From Bacillota bacterium (lineage in GTDB: Bacteria > Bacillota > UBA994), in the NCBI GenBank assembly GCA_018725535.1, contig QLUS01000050.1:1-10899 (forward strand): a DNA stretch of 10,899 nt, read 5' to 3'. Made by a program: the position numbers and the translations under genes. The notes under the pieces were generated by a model. The model was given only the letters and a program-made list of their open reading frames with translations, was not told the origin of the DNA and made no database searches. Below, piece after piece: positions 1 through 6,106 of the stretch. The first letter of the stretch is position 1. Each line of letters starts with the position of its first letter.

Positions 1-3
1 GGG

Positions 4-24
4 AAAAACCTTCTCGGCAGAAGG
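4..24 (-). terminator. Short hairpin followed by a T tract, possible terminator behind the transposase remnant
   Basis: Positions 9-24 form a perfect 6-bp stem (CCTTCT / AGAAGG) around a 4-nt loop. Read on the minus strand the stem is followed at once by five T (positions 8-4). It lies just downstream of the stop of the transposase remnant. The shape is that of a small Rho-independent terminator. The stem is short and only half GC, so its strength is doubtful. Confidence 0.45.
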
Positions 25-26
25 AG

Positions 27-350
27 TCATTGCTCACCCTCCAGTCGGGGATTTGGGGTTAGCCTTGTAGAACATTTCGGATTCACCATCGCAGTGCGGA
101 TTTTGTGAGGCCATTTCCTCAGGGGCCTTCGTGTGTCCTGAAAAATCGTCCCGGCGATAACCGATGTCTGGTGGCCGCATCCCGAACACTCATATAGATT
201 TTCGCCTTTTGGCCATGCCTTTCTAGGTTCCTTGCACTTTGGGCAGACAAAGCCATCTGGCCACCTCAGCTGATAAAGGTAGTCCCGGCACTGCTTTTCG
301 GTCATGCACCGCTTGATAAATTCGTCGAATGTCATTGGATACTCTTTCAT
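27..350 (-). pseudogene. IS1595-family transposase remnant (N-terminal zinc ribbon, internal deletion, no catalytic domain)
   Basis: The first 75 or so residues match the N-terminal zinc-ribbon domain of IS1595-type transposases: a YLYQLRWPDGFVCPKC block, the CPKC...CSGC zinc ligands (about residues 36-58), and the HQTSVIAGTIFQDTRRPL block. In intact members a segment of about 35 residues then leads to a WLHK.R.AMV block, and the DDE catalytic domain follows for a total near 300 residues. Here RRPLRKW runs straight into PHKIRTAMVNP, so the intervening segment appears to be deleted in frame, and the reading frame stops at residue 107 without any catalytic domain. It cannot make an active transposase. 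The first ATG has a GAGG only 1 nt before it; the ATG at codon 6 (MTFDEF) is an alternative start and fits the family's usual N-terminus. The family assignment is from recognised motifs, and the deletion is inferred from memory of the family layout. Confidence 0.8.
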
Positions 351-420
351 ACCTCAAATTCATGTTGTGGGCACCGTAGTCAAGTGGATAACCAGTTTAT
401 GTAAAATGGCCAAACTCGAG

Positions 421-442
421 GGGCACGGCATGCCGTGTGCCC
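421..442. repeat. GC-rich imperfect palindrome between folC and the transposase remnant
   Basis: The 14-nt core CACGGCATGCCGTG (424-437) is its own reverse complement. Outer arms GGGCAC (421-426) and GTGCCC (437-442) also pair, with a 2-nt bulge relative to the core. It lies just past the folC stop on the minus strand. It could act as a folC transcription end, but no T tract follows on either strand, so a canonical intrinsic terminator is not supported. A protein-binding operator or an insertion-sequence end are other options. Confidence 0.5.
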
Positions 443-445
443 GCC

Positions 446-462
446 CTTGCTACAGCAGCAAG
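446..462. repeat. Small stem-loop downstream of folC
   Basis: CTTGCT (446-451) and AGCAAG (457-462) form a 6-bp stem with a 5-nt loop. It sits 28 nt past the folC stop, next to a run of eight C (466-473). No T tract follows on the minus strand. Together with the palindrome at 421-442 it may help to end or stabilise the valS-folC message, which is inference. Confidence 0.35.
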
Positions 463-479
463 CATCCCCCCCCGGTCAC

Positions 480-513
480 GATTCATGATTCATGATTCAT
501 GATTCATGATTCC
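480..513. repeat. Tandem 7-bp repeat (GATTCAT, four copies plus a partial) that includes the folC stop codon
   Basis: GATTCAT occurs four times head to tail at 480-507, followed by a degenerate fifth copy GATTCC at 508-513. On the minus strand the unit reads ATGAATC. The last codons of folC and its TGA stop (492-490) lie inside the array. The unit contains TGA on both strands and its length is not a multiple of three, so any reading frame that enters from either side meets a stop within 21 nt. Confidence 0.9.
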
Positions 514-1779
514 AAGCGCCGCGCGCGCTTCGGACACGGTGTACAGTGACCCCGCCACGAGTACGGTTTCGCCGCTCTGCAGGGCGGCGTTGATGGCGGC
601 ATGTAGGGCATCTGCCACGGAACTATGGGCCTCTGCGGGCAGGGCGCAGATGTCCGCCATCCCGCATAGCTCACTCGCAGGCGTGGCGCGGGGTAAGTCG
701 GGAGCACAGGCATAGAGGCGTTTAGCATATGGAGCAAGTGCCGCTAACATGATTTCTGGCTCCTTGTCCTTCATAATACCGCTAACGAGCAAAACCTTTT
801 GGTCGGGTAGATATTGACGGAGCGTGGCAATTAGGGCCGCGACCCCGTGGGTGTTATGCGCGCCATCCATGATCACTCTGACTCCGCATTGGTGCATGAT
901 TTCAAATCGCCCGGGCCACCGCGCCGCCGCGACTCCCTGCCTAATGTGCTCTAAACTAATCAGCCACCCTTGTGCCCGAAGCATCAAAGCGGCATCCACC
1001 GCCAGCGCGGCATTCTTGAGTTGGTGGGGGCCAAGCAGAGCGAGACGGAGTTCCTCCAGCGGTTCTATCCCCCAATAGTCGAATGTCTGTCCGGCGAGGG
1101 ATGCATCCTTGGCCAAATACCCATAGTCCCTGCCGAGCAAACGTAGGGGGGAGCAATGCTCTGCGGCAACGTCAGCAATGACGGGTAAGGCTTCGCTGTC
1201 TTCAACGGCAGTGGTGACGGGGACCGCAGGCTTAATTATGCCTGCCTTTTCATAGGCGATTTTCCCTAGCGTGTCGCCTAGCACCTCCATATGGTCAAAG
1301 CCAATGTTAGTGATGACACTGAGCTCTGGGGTAACGACATTAGTGGCGTCAAAGCGCCCCCCGAGCCCCACTTCGAGGACTAAGGCATCTACCTCTCGTT
1401 CGGCATAGAAGGCCAGCGCCAAGGTGGTGATGAACTCGAATTGCGTCAATTTTACCCGCTCGGCGACTGGTCTAATGCGCTGCACCATATCGACTAGTCC
1501 CGCAGGGGTAATGTCGTTGCCGTCTAGGCCAAACCGATTGGTAAACGAATCGAGATAAGGAGATGTATAGAGCCCCGTCCGTAGGTCGGCACTGCGCAAA
1601 ATGCTGGCAATAATACTGGATGTAGAACCTTTGCCATTGGTGCCGGCAACGTGGATGACCCTTAGTTGCTTTTCGGGATGTTCCAGCTCCGCTAGGGCCG
1701 CTAACATACGACTCAGTCCCAGAACGCTCCCGAATCTCCCTAGGCTGTGGATGTAGTCTACTGTCTGCCGGTAGTTCAC
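490..1779 (-). CDS. folC: Bifunctional folylpolyglutamate synthase / dihydrofolate synthase
   Basis: This cytoplasmic enzyme of the Mur ligase superfamily adds glutamate to dihydropteroate and to reduced folates, using ATP, so that folate cofactors are made and kept in the cell. The 429-residue length is typical. Visible motifs are the ATP-binding loop GTNGKGS (46-52), the YTSPYLDSFTNRF block (71-83), LEVGLGGRFDATN (135-147), ITNIGFDHMEVLG (156-168), IAYEKAGIIKP (174-184), LLGPHQLKNAALAV (248-261), W.GRFE (288-293) and DGAHN (305-309). The start is a GTG whose last two bases open the valS stop (GTGA, 4-nt overlap). No Shine-Dalgarno is evident before it, so translation is probably coupled to valS. 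Expression should follow the valS promoter and T-box. The last residues (about MNHES) are encoded by a 7-bp tandem repeat and look like a recently replaced tail. The valS-folC order is common in Bacillota. Confidence 0.96.
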   Translation of the reverse strand: MNYRQTVDYIHSLGRFGSVLGLSRMLAALAELEHPEKQLRVIHVAGTNGKGSTSSIIASILRSADLRTGLYTSPYLDSFTNRFGLDGNDITPAGLVDMVQRIRPVAERVKLTQFEFITTLALAFYAEREVDALVLEVGLGGRFDATNVVTPELSVITNIGFDHMEVLGDTLGKIAYEKAGIIKPAVPVTTAVEDSEALPVIADVAAEHCSPLRLLGRDYGYLAKDASLAGQTFDYWGIEPLEELRLALLGPHQLKNAALAVDAALMLRAQGWLISLEHIRQGVAAARWPGRFEIMHQCGVRVIMDGAHNTHGVAALIATLRQYLPDQKVLLVSGIMKDKEPEIMLAALAPYAKRLYACAPDLPRATPASELCGMADICALPAEAHSSVADALHAAINAALQSGETVLVAGSLYTVSEARAALGIMNHES

Positions 1780-4406
1780 TGCAGTTCGGCCAAGCGCTTC
1801 GCTAGCTGCGCGAGTTTGGCTTCGTGGGCTGCGAGCTTCGCTTCTTCGGCGGCGATTAGAGCTGCCGGCGCCTTGGCGCGGAACCCTTCGTTCTGCAGTT
1901 TCCCGCGCGCACGGTCAATCTCCGCACACACGGCGCTCTGTTCAGCTTGCAGACGCTTTACTTCTGCCTCGATGTCGACCAGCTGAGCGAGCGCAAGGTG
2001 AATCTCTGCGCCGGTAACAACAATGCTTACAGCCTCTCCCTTGGCAAACGGATTTGCCTCCGCCAGCTTTACTTCTTTTCCGCCCGCTAACGCTAAGAGA
2101 TAGGGAGAGCCCGCTTTGTACACCTCACCCCACTCTGCTTCCGCTACCACAGTCAGTTCAATGCGGCGTGAAGGGGCCACACCCATTTCCGCCCTAATGT
2201 TGCGGATGGCGCGAATAGCCTCCATCAGTGCGCTGACTTGCGTTTGCGCCACAACGTCTACCCGCCCGGCCGTCTCTGGCCAAGGGGCTACCGTGATGGA
2301 TGCACCGCGGTGCGGTAACGCCTGCCAGATTTCTTCAGTGATAAAGGGCATAAAGGGATGTAGCAGCTCTAACGTGCGCGAGAGCGTGTAGCAGAGCACG
2401 CGGAGTGTGGTCTGCTTGCTATCTCCGCCAGCTTGCAGCGCAGGCTTCGCCATTTCAATGTACCAATCGCAGTACTCACTCCACAGGAATTCGTACAGGA
2501 GCTTGGCCCCTTCGCCGAACTCAAACTGCTCAAGCAGTCGTGTAGCCTTGGTGGCGGTGTTGTGAAGCTGCGCCAGAATATACCTGTCAGCTAAGGTCAA
2601 CTCACGATCGCTCGGCAGTTCGTCGGCCGCAATGACTGTATCCTGCAGGTGGAGCAGCACAAAGCGGGCGGCATTCCACACTTTGTTGCAGAAACTGCGC
2701 GTGGCCTCTAGCCTCTCCTGGTAGAATCGCATATCGTTCCCCGGAGTATTGCCGGATAGCAAAGTAAAACGCAAGGTATCCGCGCCAAACGAGTCGACTA
2801 CGGCCATCGGGTCGATGCCGTTGCCAAGCGACTTGCTCATTTTTCTTCCTTCTGCGTCGCGCACTAAGCCGTGAATTAACACATGGCTAAAGGGTGGTCT
2901 GCCCGTCAGTTCATAGGACATAAACACCATGCGCGCAACCCAGAAGTAGATGATGTCGTACCCGGTTACGAGCACTTGGGTGGGGAAGAAGCGCATGAGG
3001 TCGGGCGCAGTTTCGTCTGGCCACCCAAGCGTCTCAAACGGCCACAGCGCGGAGCTAAACCAAGTGTCTAAGACATCTGTTTCTTGTGTTAGCTCATGCC
3101 TATGACAGCTAGGGCATAGAGCCGGAGCGTCGGCAGCCACAATGGTTTCGCCGCACTCGCAATACCAAACCGGCAAGGTGTGCCCCCACCAAATCTGGCG
3201 AGAGATACACCAATCCTTGACGTTTTCTACCCAGTGCAAATAGACCTTCGCAAAACGCTCCGGCACAAACTGCACTACGCCTTCGCGCACCGCCGCGAGC
3301 GCGGGCAGAGAGAGTGGCTTCATGCGCACAAACCACTGCCGGGATACCAAAGGCTCAATTGTCGTGTCACAGCGGTAGCATTCGCCTACCTGCATAGAGT
3401 GCTCGCGCGTCTCGACTAGGAGTCCTTGTGCCAGAAGCTCCTGTAAGAGCTGCTTGCGGCACTCGTAGCGGTCAAGCCCCGCAAAGGATCCGGCTTCGGC
3501 GTTCATTGTCCCGTCAAAATTTAGGATCCTTACATGCGGCAAGCCGTGGCGCTCCGCAATCTCAAAGTCGTTAGGGTCATGCGAAGGCGTAACTTTGACC
3601 GCGCCCGTGCCAAACTCTGCATCCACATAATCGTCCGCGATAATGGGGATGCGTCGCCCAAGCACAGGTAGTATCGCTTCCTGTCCAATCAACGCTTGGA
3701 AACGTGCGTCATTTGGGTTTACGGCAATCGCGGTATCGCCAAGTATAGTCTCTGGCCGCGTAGTAGCGACCGTGATATGGCCGCCGTTAGCCAAGGAATA
3801 GCGCACTAAGTAGAGCTTCCCCTGGTGTTCGCGGTGCTCCACTTCGTCATCCGAGATGGCCGTGCGGCAGTGCGGACACCAGTTGACGATGTAACTGCCG
3901 CGATAGATAAGACCCCGTTCGTACAACTTAACAAAAGTCTCACGCACGGCGCGGCTACAGCCCTCGTCCATGGTAAAACGCTCGCGTGTCCAGTCGCAGG
4001 ATGCACCGAGTGCCTTGAGTTGATCGGTGATATCTTTGCCGTACTGCTCCTTCCACTTCCAGACCTCTGCGACAAATGCCTCACGACCTAGGTCGTGGCG
4101 ATTCTTACCCTCGCGCAAGAGCCTGCGCTCAACGACGTTTTGCGTAGCAATTCCGGCGTGGTCAGTACCGGGCAGCCACAATGCGTCGTAGCCCTGCATG
4201 CGCTTAATGCGGATAATCGCATCCTGCAAGATGTTGTTCAGGGCATGGCCGACGTGCAGGCGATCCGTTACATTGGGCGGCGGAATGACAATGGTAAAGG
4301 CATCCCCCCTAGGCTCTGTGCTCGGGGTAAAAAAACCTTGTTCGTTCCAGTACTGCGACCACTTGCTCTCCACTTGCTTGGGATCATAGATTTTTGGGAT
4401 GTCCAT
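1776..4406 (-). CDS. valS: Valine--tRNA ligase
   Basis: This class Ia aminoacyl-tRNA synthetase charges tRNA-Val and hydrolyses mischarged threonyl-tRNA. The proposed product has 876 residues, a normal bacterial length. Domains in order are the Rossmann half with the HIGH-type motif HVGH (51-54), the editing domain (about 200-340, with TTRPETILGDTA and a GTGAVKVTPSHDPND block), zinc-knuckle cysteines (CPHC 177-180, CYRC 343-346, CEC 416-418, CPSC 431-434), TWFSSALWPF (448-457), KMSKS (522-526), an alpha-helical anticodon-binding domain, and a C-terminal coiled coil (about 808-876). The ATG at 4406 gives the family N-terminus MDIPKIYDPKQVESKW and has AGGAG 11 nt upstream. The frame stays open 24 codons further, but that stretch is the T-box terminator. 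One oddity is PPNVTD where the family nearly always has PPNVTG just before the HIGH motif. Transcription is controlled by the T-box leader. Confidence 0.97.
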   Translation of the reverse strand: MDIPKIYDPKQVESKWSQYWNEQGFFTPSTEPRGDAFTIVIPPPNVTDRLHVGHALNNILQDAIIRIKRMQGYDALWLPGTDHAGIATQNVVERRLLREGKNRHDLGREAFVAEVWKWKEQYGKDITDQLKALGASCDWTRERFTMDEGCSRAVRETFVKLYERGLIYRGSYIVNWCPHCRTAISDDEVEHREHQGKLYLVRYSLANGGHITVATTRPETILGDTAIAVNPNDARFQALIGQEAILPVLGRRIPIIADDYVDAEFGTGAVKVTPSHDPNDFEIAERHGLPHVRILNFDGTMNAEAGSFAGLDRYECRKQLLQELLAQGLLVETREHSMQVGECYRCDTTIEPLVSRQWFVRMKPLSLPALAAVREGVVQFVPERFAKVYLHWVENVKDWCISRQIWWGHTLPVWYCECGETIVAADAPALCPSCHRHELTQETDVLDTWFSSALWPFETLGWPDETAPDLMRFFPTQVLVTGYDIIYFWVARMVFMSYELTGRPPFSHVLIHGLVRDAEGRKMSKSLGNGIDPMAVVDSFGADTLRFTLLSGNTPGNDMRFYQERLEATRSFCNKVWNAARFVLLHLQDTVIAADELPSDRELTLADRYILAQLHNTATKATRLLEQFEFGEGAKLLYEFLWSEYCDWYIEMAKPALQAGGDSKQTTLRVLCYTLSRTLELLHPFMPFITEEIWQALPHRGASITVAPWPETAGRVDVVAQTQVSALMEAIRAIRNIRAEMGVAPSRRIELTVVAEAEWGEVYKAGSPYLLALAGGKEVKLAEANPFAKGEAVSIVVTGAEIHLALAQLVDIEAEVKRLQAEQSAVCAEIDRARGKLQNEGFRAKAPAALIAAEEAKLAAHEAKLAQLAKRLAELQ

Positions 4407-4417
4407 CGTGAAACTCA

Positions 4418-4422
4418 CTCCT
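4418..4422 (-). promoter_or_regulatory. Ribosome binding site of valS
   Basis: AGGAG on the minus strand lies 11 nt before the ATG at 4406, just after the T tract of the T-box terminator. The spacing is slightly long. This site, and its place outside the terminator, is why the start at 4406 is preferred over upstream in-frame codons at 4407-4478. Confidence 0.7.
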
Positions 4423-4425
4423 GAT

Positions 4426-4466
4426 AAAAAATAAGACGCCCCAAGCCCATAAAGGGCGGGGGCGTC
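4426..4466 (-). terminator. T-box attenuator terminator of valS-folC
   Basis: On the minus strand GACGCCCC (4466-4459) pairs with GGGGCGTC (4442-4435). An inner CGCC/GGGC stem caps it with a TTTAT loop, leaving small bulges. The T-rich run TTATTTTTT (4434-4426) follows. It begins directly after the conserved T-box sequence, and the usual mutually exclusive antiterminator can form upstream. It should end transcription when tRNA-Val is charged. Confidence 0.92.
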
Positions 4467-4650
4467 CCGCGGTACCACCTTAATTCCCGCTTGCGCGGCT
4501 CTTAGCTTTAACGGGCCTCCCCGCTTAGCACTACTAGTTTCATGCCAAGAGCTCTGGGACGACGGCGCAACTTGCCAGCGGGCAGGAGACTTTCAGCCAC
4601 GGTCTCCCTCTCTAATGCCTTGCTCAAGCTCGCTTTCCCTTCACAGCTTT
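4426..4650 (-). ncRNA. T-box riboswitch (tRNA-Val responsive) upstream of valS
   Basis: The leader contains the T-box sequence AAGGTGGTACCGCG (4481-4468). Its UGGU can pair with the ACCA end of uncharged tRNA-Val. An antiterminator forms from GCGG (4490-4487) and CCGC (4472-4469). Stem I is readable. Its distal arm is GGAGAC/GTCTCC (4607-4602 / 4590-4585) with a CGTGGCTGAAA loop, below an AG bulge (TTAGAGAG) closed by GGCA/TGCC. Further down come CTTG/CAAG and a GGGA/TCCC stem (TCCC at 4559-4556), under which GA/AG-type residues suggest a kink-turn. The specifier loop lies on the 3' side just above TCCC, and the codon GTC (4563-4561), followed by the purine G4560, reads valine. This fits the downstream gene. 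A CGGG/CCCG hairpin in between may be stem III. The presence of the element is certain from the T-box and terminator; the stem I fold was done by hand. Confidence 0.95.
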
Positions 4651-4655
4651 CCCTA

Positions 4656-4684
4656 AGCATAAGTCTGCTTGACTGAAAAGTCAA
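4656..4684 (-). promoter_or_regulatory. Sigma-A-type promoter of valS-folC
   Basis: The minus strand shows TTGACT (4684-4679), a 17-nt spacer and TATGCT (4661-4656). Both boxes are near consensus and the spacing is ideal. The expected start near 4649-4650 places the beginning of T-box stem I at the very 5' end of the transcript, which supports the assignment. Confidence 0.85.
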
Positions 4685-4686
4685 GC

Positions 4687-4739
4687 GAAGCAAAAAGGAC
4701 GAAGCAAAAGGAAGCAAAAGGGACGGATCTTTTTGCTTC
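4687..4739. repeat. Tandem GAAGCAAAAG-type repeats with an inverted copy
   Basis: GAAGCAAAAAGGAC (4687-4700), GAAGCAAAAG (4701-4710) and GAAGCAAAAGGGAC (4711-4724) stand in tandem. GGATCTTTTTGCTTC (4725-4739) is an inverted copy, so 4711-4719 and 4731-4739 can form a 9-bp stem. The block lies directly upstream of the valS promoter; its first repeat abuts the -35 box on the far side. No gene is visible in it. Its role is unknown; a short mobile or REP-like element is possible. Confidence 0.75.
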
Positions 4740-4834
4740 ACGGGCAAATCCCCCGCCAACGTCGCCGCCCCCAAGCTTTGGCCAGACTCCGCTTAGGCAC
4801 GCACGCAAAACAAAAGTTCACGTCCCCAGCGTTT
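4740..4834. other. Gene-free spacer behind the kinase-like gene
   Basis: I see no coding region, canonical terminator or RNA gene here. On the minus strand GGGGACGTGAACTTTTG (4822-4806) resembles, in inverted orientation, the plus-strand GGGACGGATCTTTTTGC at 4720-4736, so the spacer may be bounded by divergent inverted copies of one short motif. How the upstream transcription unit ends is not clear. Confidence 0.4.
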
Positions 4835-6106
4835 TTACTGCAGTGCCTGCTTAAGTCTAACGAGGTCGCTATCGTGCGCAAGGTAGAAATGCAAAGCAGC
4901 GAGGTTACGCCTGCGGGCGTCGTTGTTCCAGTAGGGAATAGAGAGCGAGCCGCGCTTGTCATGGGAGCGTTCCAGCACAGCAAAATACTCTGCAAGATGC
5001 TGAGCCAAAACAAGGCGGTAATAAACCGCCAGCCGCAGCAGCTCTACCAGTACAGCGCTCTGGTCATCCTCTGCGGGAAACCGTGCGCTAAGGTAGTGTT
5101 TGAAGAGATCAAATTCCTCCTCTGGCGTAAGTGGCACAGCGGGGTCGCACAAGAGCTCAATTGCGTCCAGTAGGGTAATGTCTCGCCTTAACTGACCGTA
5201 GTTTAGGGGTCGTACAACGCCGTTATAGACATATAGGGCGCGCGGCGATGGATCCGCCAGCCGAATGCCTGAGAAATTCGCGCCCGCGCTCCAGATGGGT
5301 GCGGTGGCAACCAATAGCTCGGAGACATCAGCTTGCTCTGCTAGCACGCTTGCCGACACAAGGCTAGGTAACGCGTTTGCCAATTGGGCCCGAATAACCT
5401 GCTCGGTGTGGTTGCCCTTACTGGGCAAGTCTAGGGGAAGACTACCACTTGACGCGTGAAAGACCGCAAGCCGCACGAGCACATCCTGCAGCAGTTGCAG
5501 GCGCGCGTCAGGTGGGCTTTCGTGCAAGGCCGTATCGAGACGTTTCCCGCCCACGGGAGTGAGAATAGCAATATGCTGCGCTCGGTCATAGGCAATAAGG
5601 CGCGGGAATAAATTGCCGCAGCTGTTCAGGCACCGCAGTTGTTCAACCTCGCGGTCAAACTGAGCAGTTTTTTGTTCGATGAGCTTACGCTCTGCGGTGA
5701 GTTCACGCAGAGGGTCTTCTTTAAACTTCGCGGCATCGTCTTGCGAATGCCCGCCAAGACGCGCGGGATTCTGCATGACGTTAAAGTCCTCGGCCATCAG
5801 GGGCTTCTGCTGCTGTTCGCGCTCCCGCTGCAGTGACTCCAAGGGGTAAAGAATCTGCACGGTGACCTGCTGTGTGCTGCCGTCGGTAAAGTCAGCCTCG
5901 ACGTGAAAGTAAGCATGTTCTTCGAGCTCAGAGGGCTTAAGCCACACCGGAATGCGCACAAGCTCTACTTTACGTGGCCCTCTGCCCGTGCTGTCTGTCA
6001 TAAACCGCGCTAAGTACCGCCGGTTGATGCGCAAATCCGCAGGTGCGCGCATCCGCCAGACTACTAGAGCTACCGCAGCTGCCGCCAGCACGTAGAGATA
6101 GAACAC
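4835..6106 (-). CDS. Membrane-anchored protein with a degenerate kinase-like domain, function unknown
   Basis: The 423-residue product starts with a hydrophobic segment (about 2-18) followed by Arg residues, which predicts an N-terminal membrane anchor with the rest in the cytoplasm. A charged, Gln/Glu-rich region (about 90-160) follows. FDREVEQLRCLNSCGNLFPRL (150-170) resembles the alpha-C helix and the start of the hinge of APH/choline-kinase-like enzymes, and IAILTPVGGKRLDTAL (179-194) resembles the hinge strand. LNYGQLRRDITLLDAIELL (301-319) sits where such proteins carry the metal-binding DFG or D-F-D motif, but the Asp is absent. No HGD/HRD catalytic loop is visible, and VTVQILYP (81-88) has Gln where the ATP-binding Lys would be expected. 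If the fold is right, it is a pseudokinase. The GTG start overlaps the last base of the upstream stop (TAGTG), so translation is likely coupled to the OadA-like gene. I do not recognise a named family. That it is a real gene is well supported; the fold is inference. Confidence 0.85.
   Translation of the reverse strand: MFYLYVLAAAAVALVVWRMRAPADLRINRRYLARFMTDSTGRGPRKVELVRIPVWLKPSELEEHAYFHVEADFTDGSTQQVTVQILYPLESLQREREQQQKPLMAEDFNVMQNPARLGGHSQDDAAKFKEDPLRELTAERKLIEQKTAQFDREVEQLRCLNSCGNLFPRLIAYDRAQHIAILTPVGGKRLDTALHESPPDARLQLLQDVLVRLAVFHASSGSLPLDLPSKGNHTEQVIRAQLANALPSLVSASVLAEQADVSELLVATAPIWSAGANFSGIRLADPSPRALYVYNGVVRPLNYGQLRRDITLLDAIELLCDPAVPLTPEEEFDLFKHYLSARFPAEDDQSAVLVELLRLAVYYRLVLAQHLAEYFAVLERSHDKRGSLSIPYWNNDARRRNLAALHFYLAHDSDLVRLKQALQ

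Noticed and set aside
369..443. tRNA-like stretch: GGGCACC at 369-375 can pair in six of seven positions with 436-442, the span is tRNA-sized, and GTAGTCAAGTGGATAA resembles a D-arm.
   Set aside because: No D-stem partner, only a poor anticodon stem, and no T-arm (the palindrome occupies that place). Not a functional tRNA; at best a chance resemblance.
480..507. CRISPR-like or iteron-like array.
   Set aside because: The unit is 7 bp, perfectly tandem without spacers, and there are no cas or replication genes near.
4407..4478. N-terminal extension of valS by 24 codons.
   Set aside because: The extension is encoded by the T-box terminator and leader, has no homology to ValRS, and a ribosome binding site precedes the ATG at 4406.
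4508..4774. An 88-codon open frame on the minus strand upstream of valS.
   Set aside because: It runs through the promoter and T-box stem I, whose RNA structure explains the sequence. No homology or ribosome binding site seen.
4733..5173. Plus-strand open frame of 146 codons over the repeat region and the 3' end of the kinase-like gene.
   Set aside because: Overlaps a well-supported minus-strand gene, begins in repeat DNA, and shows no domain or ribosome binding site.
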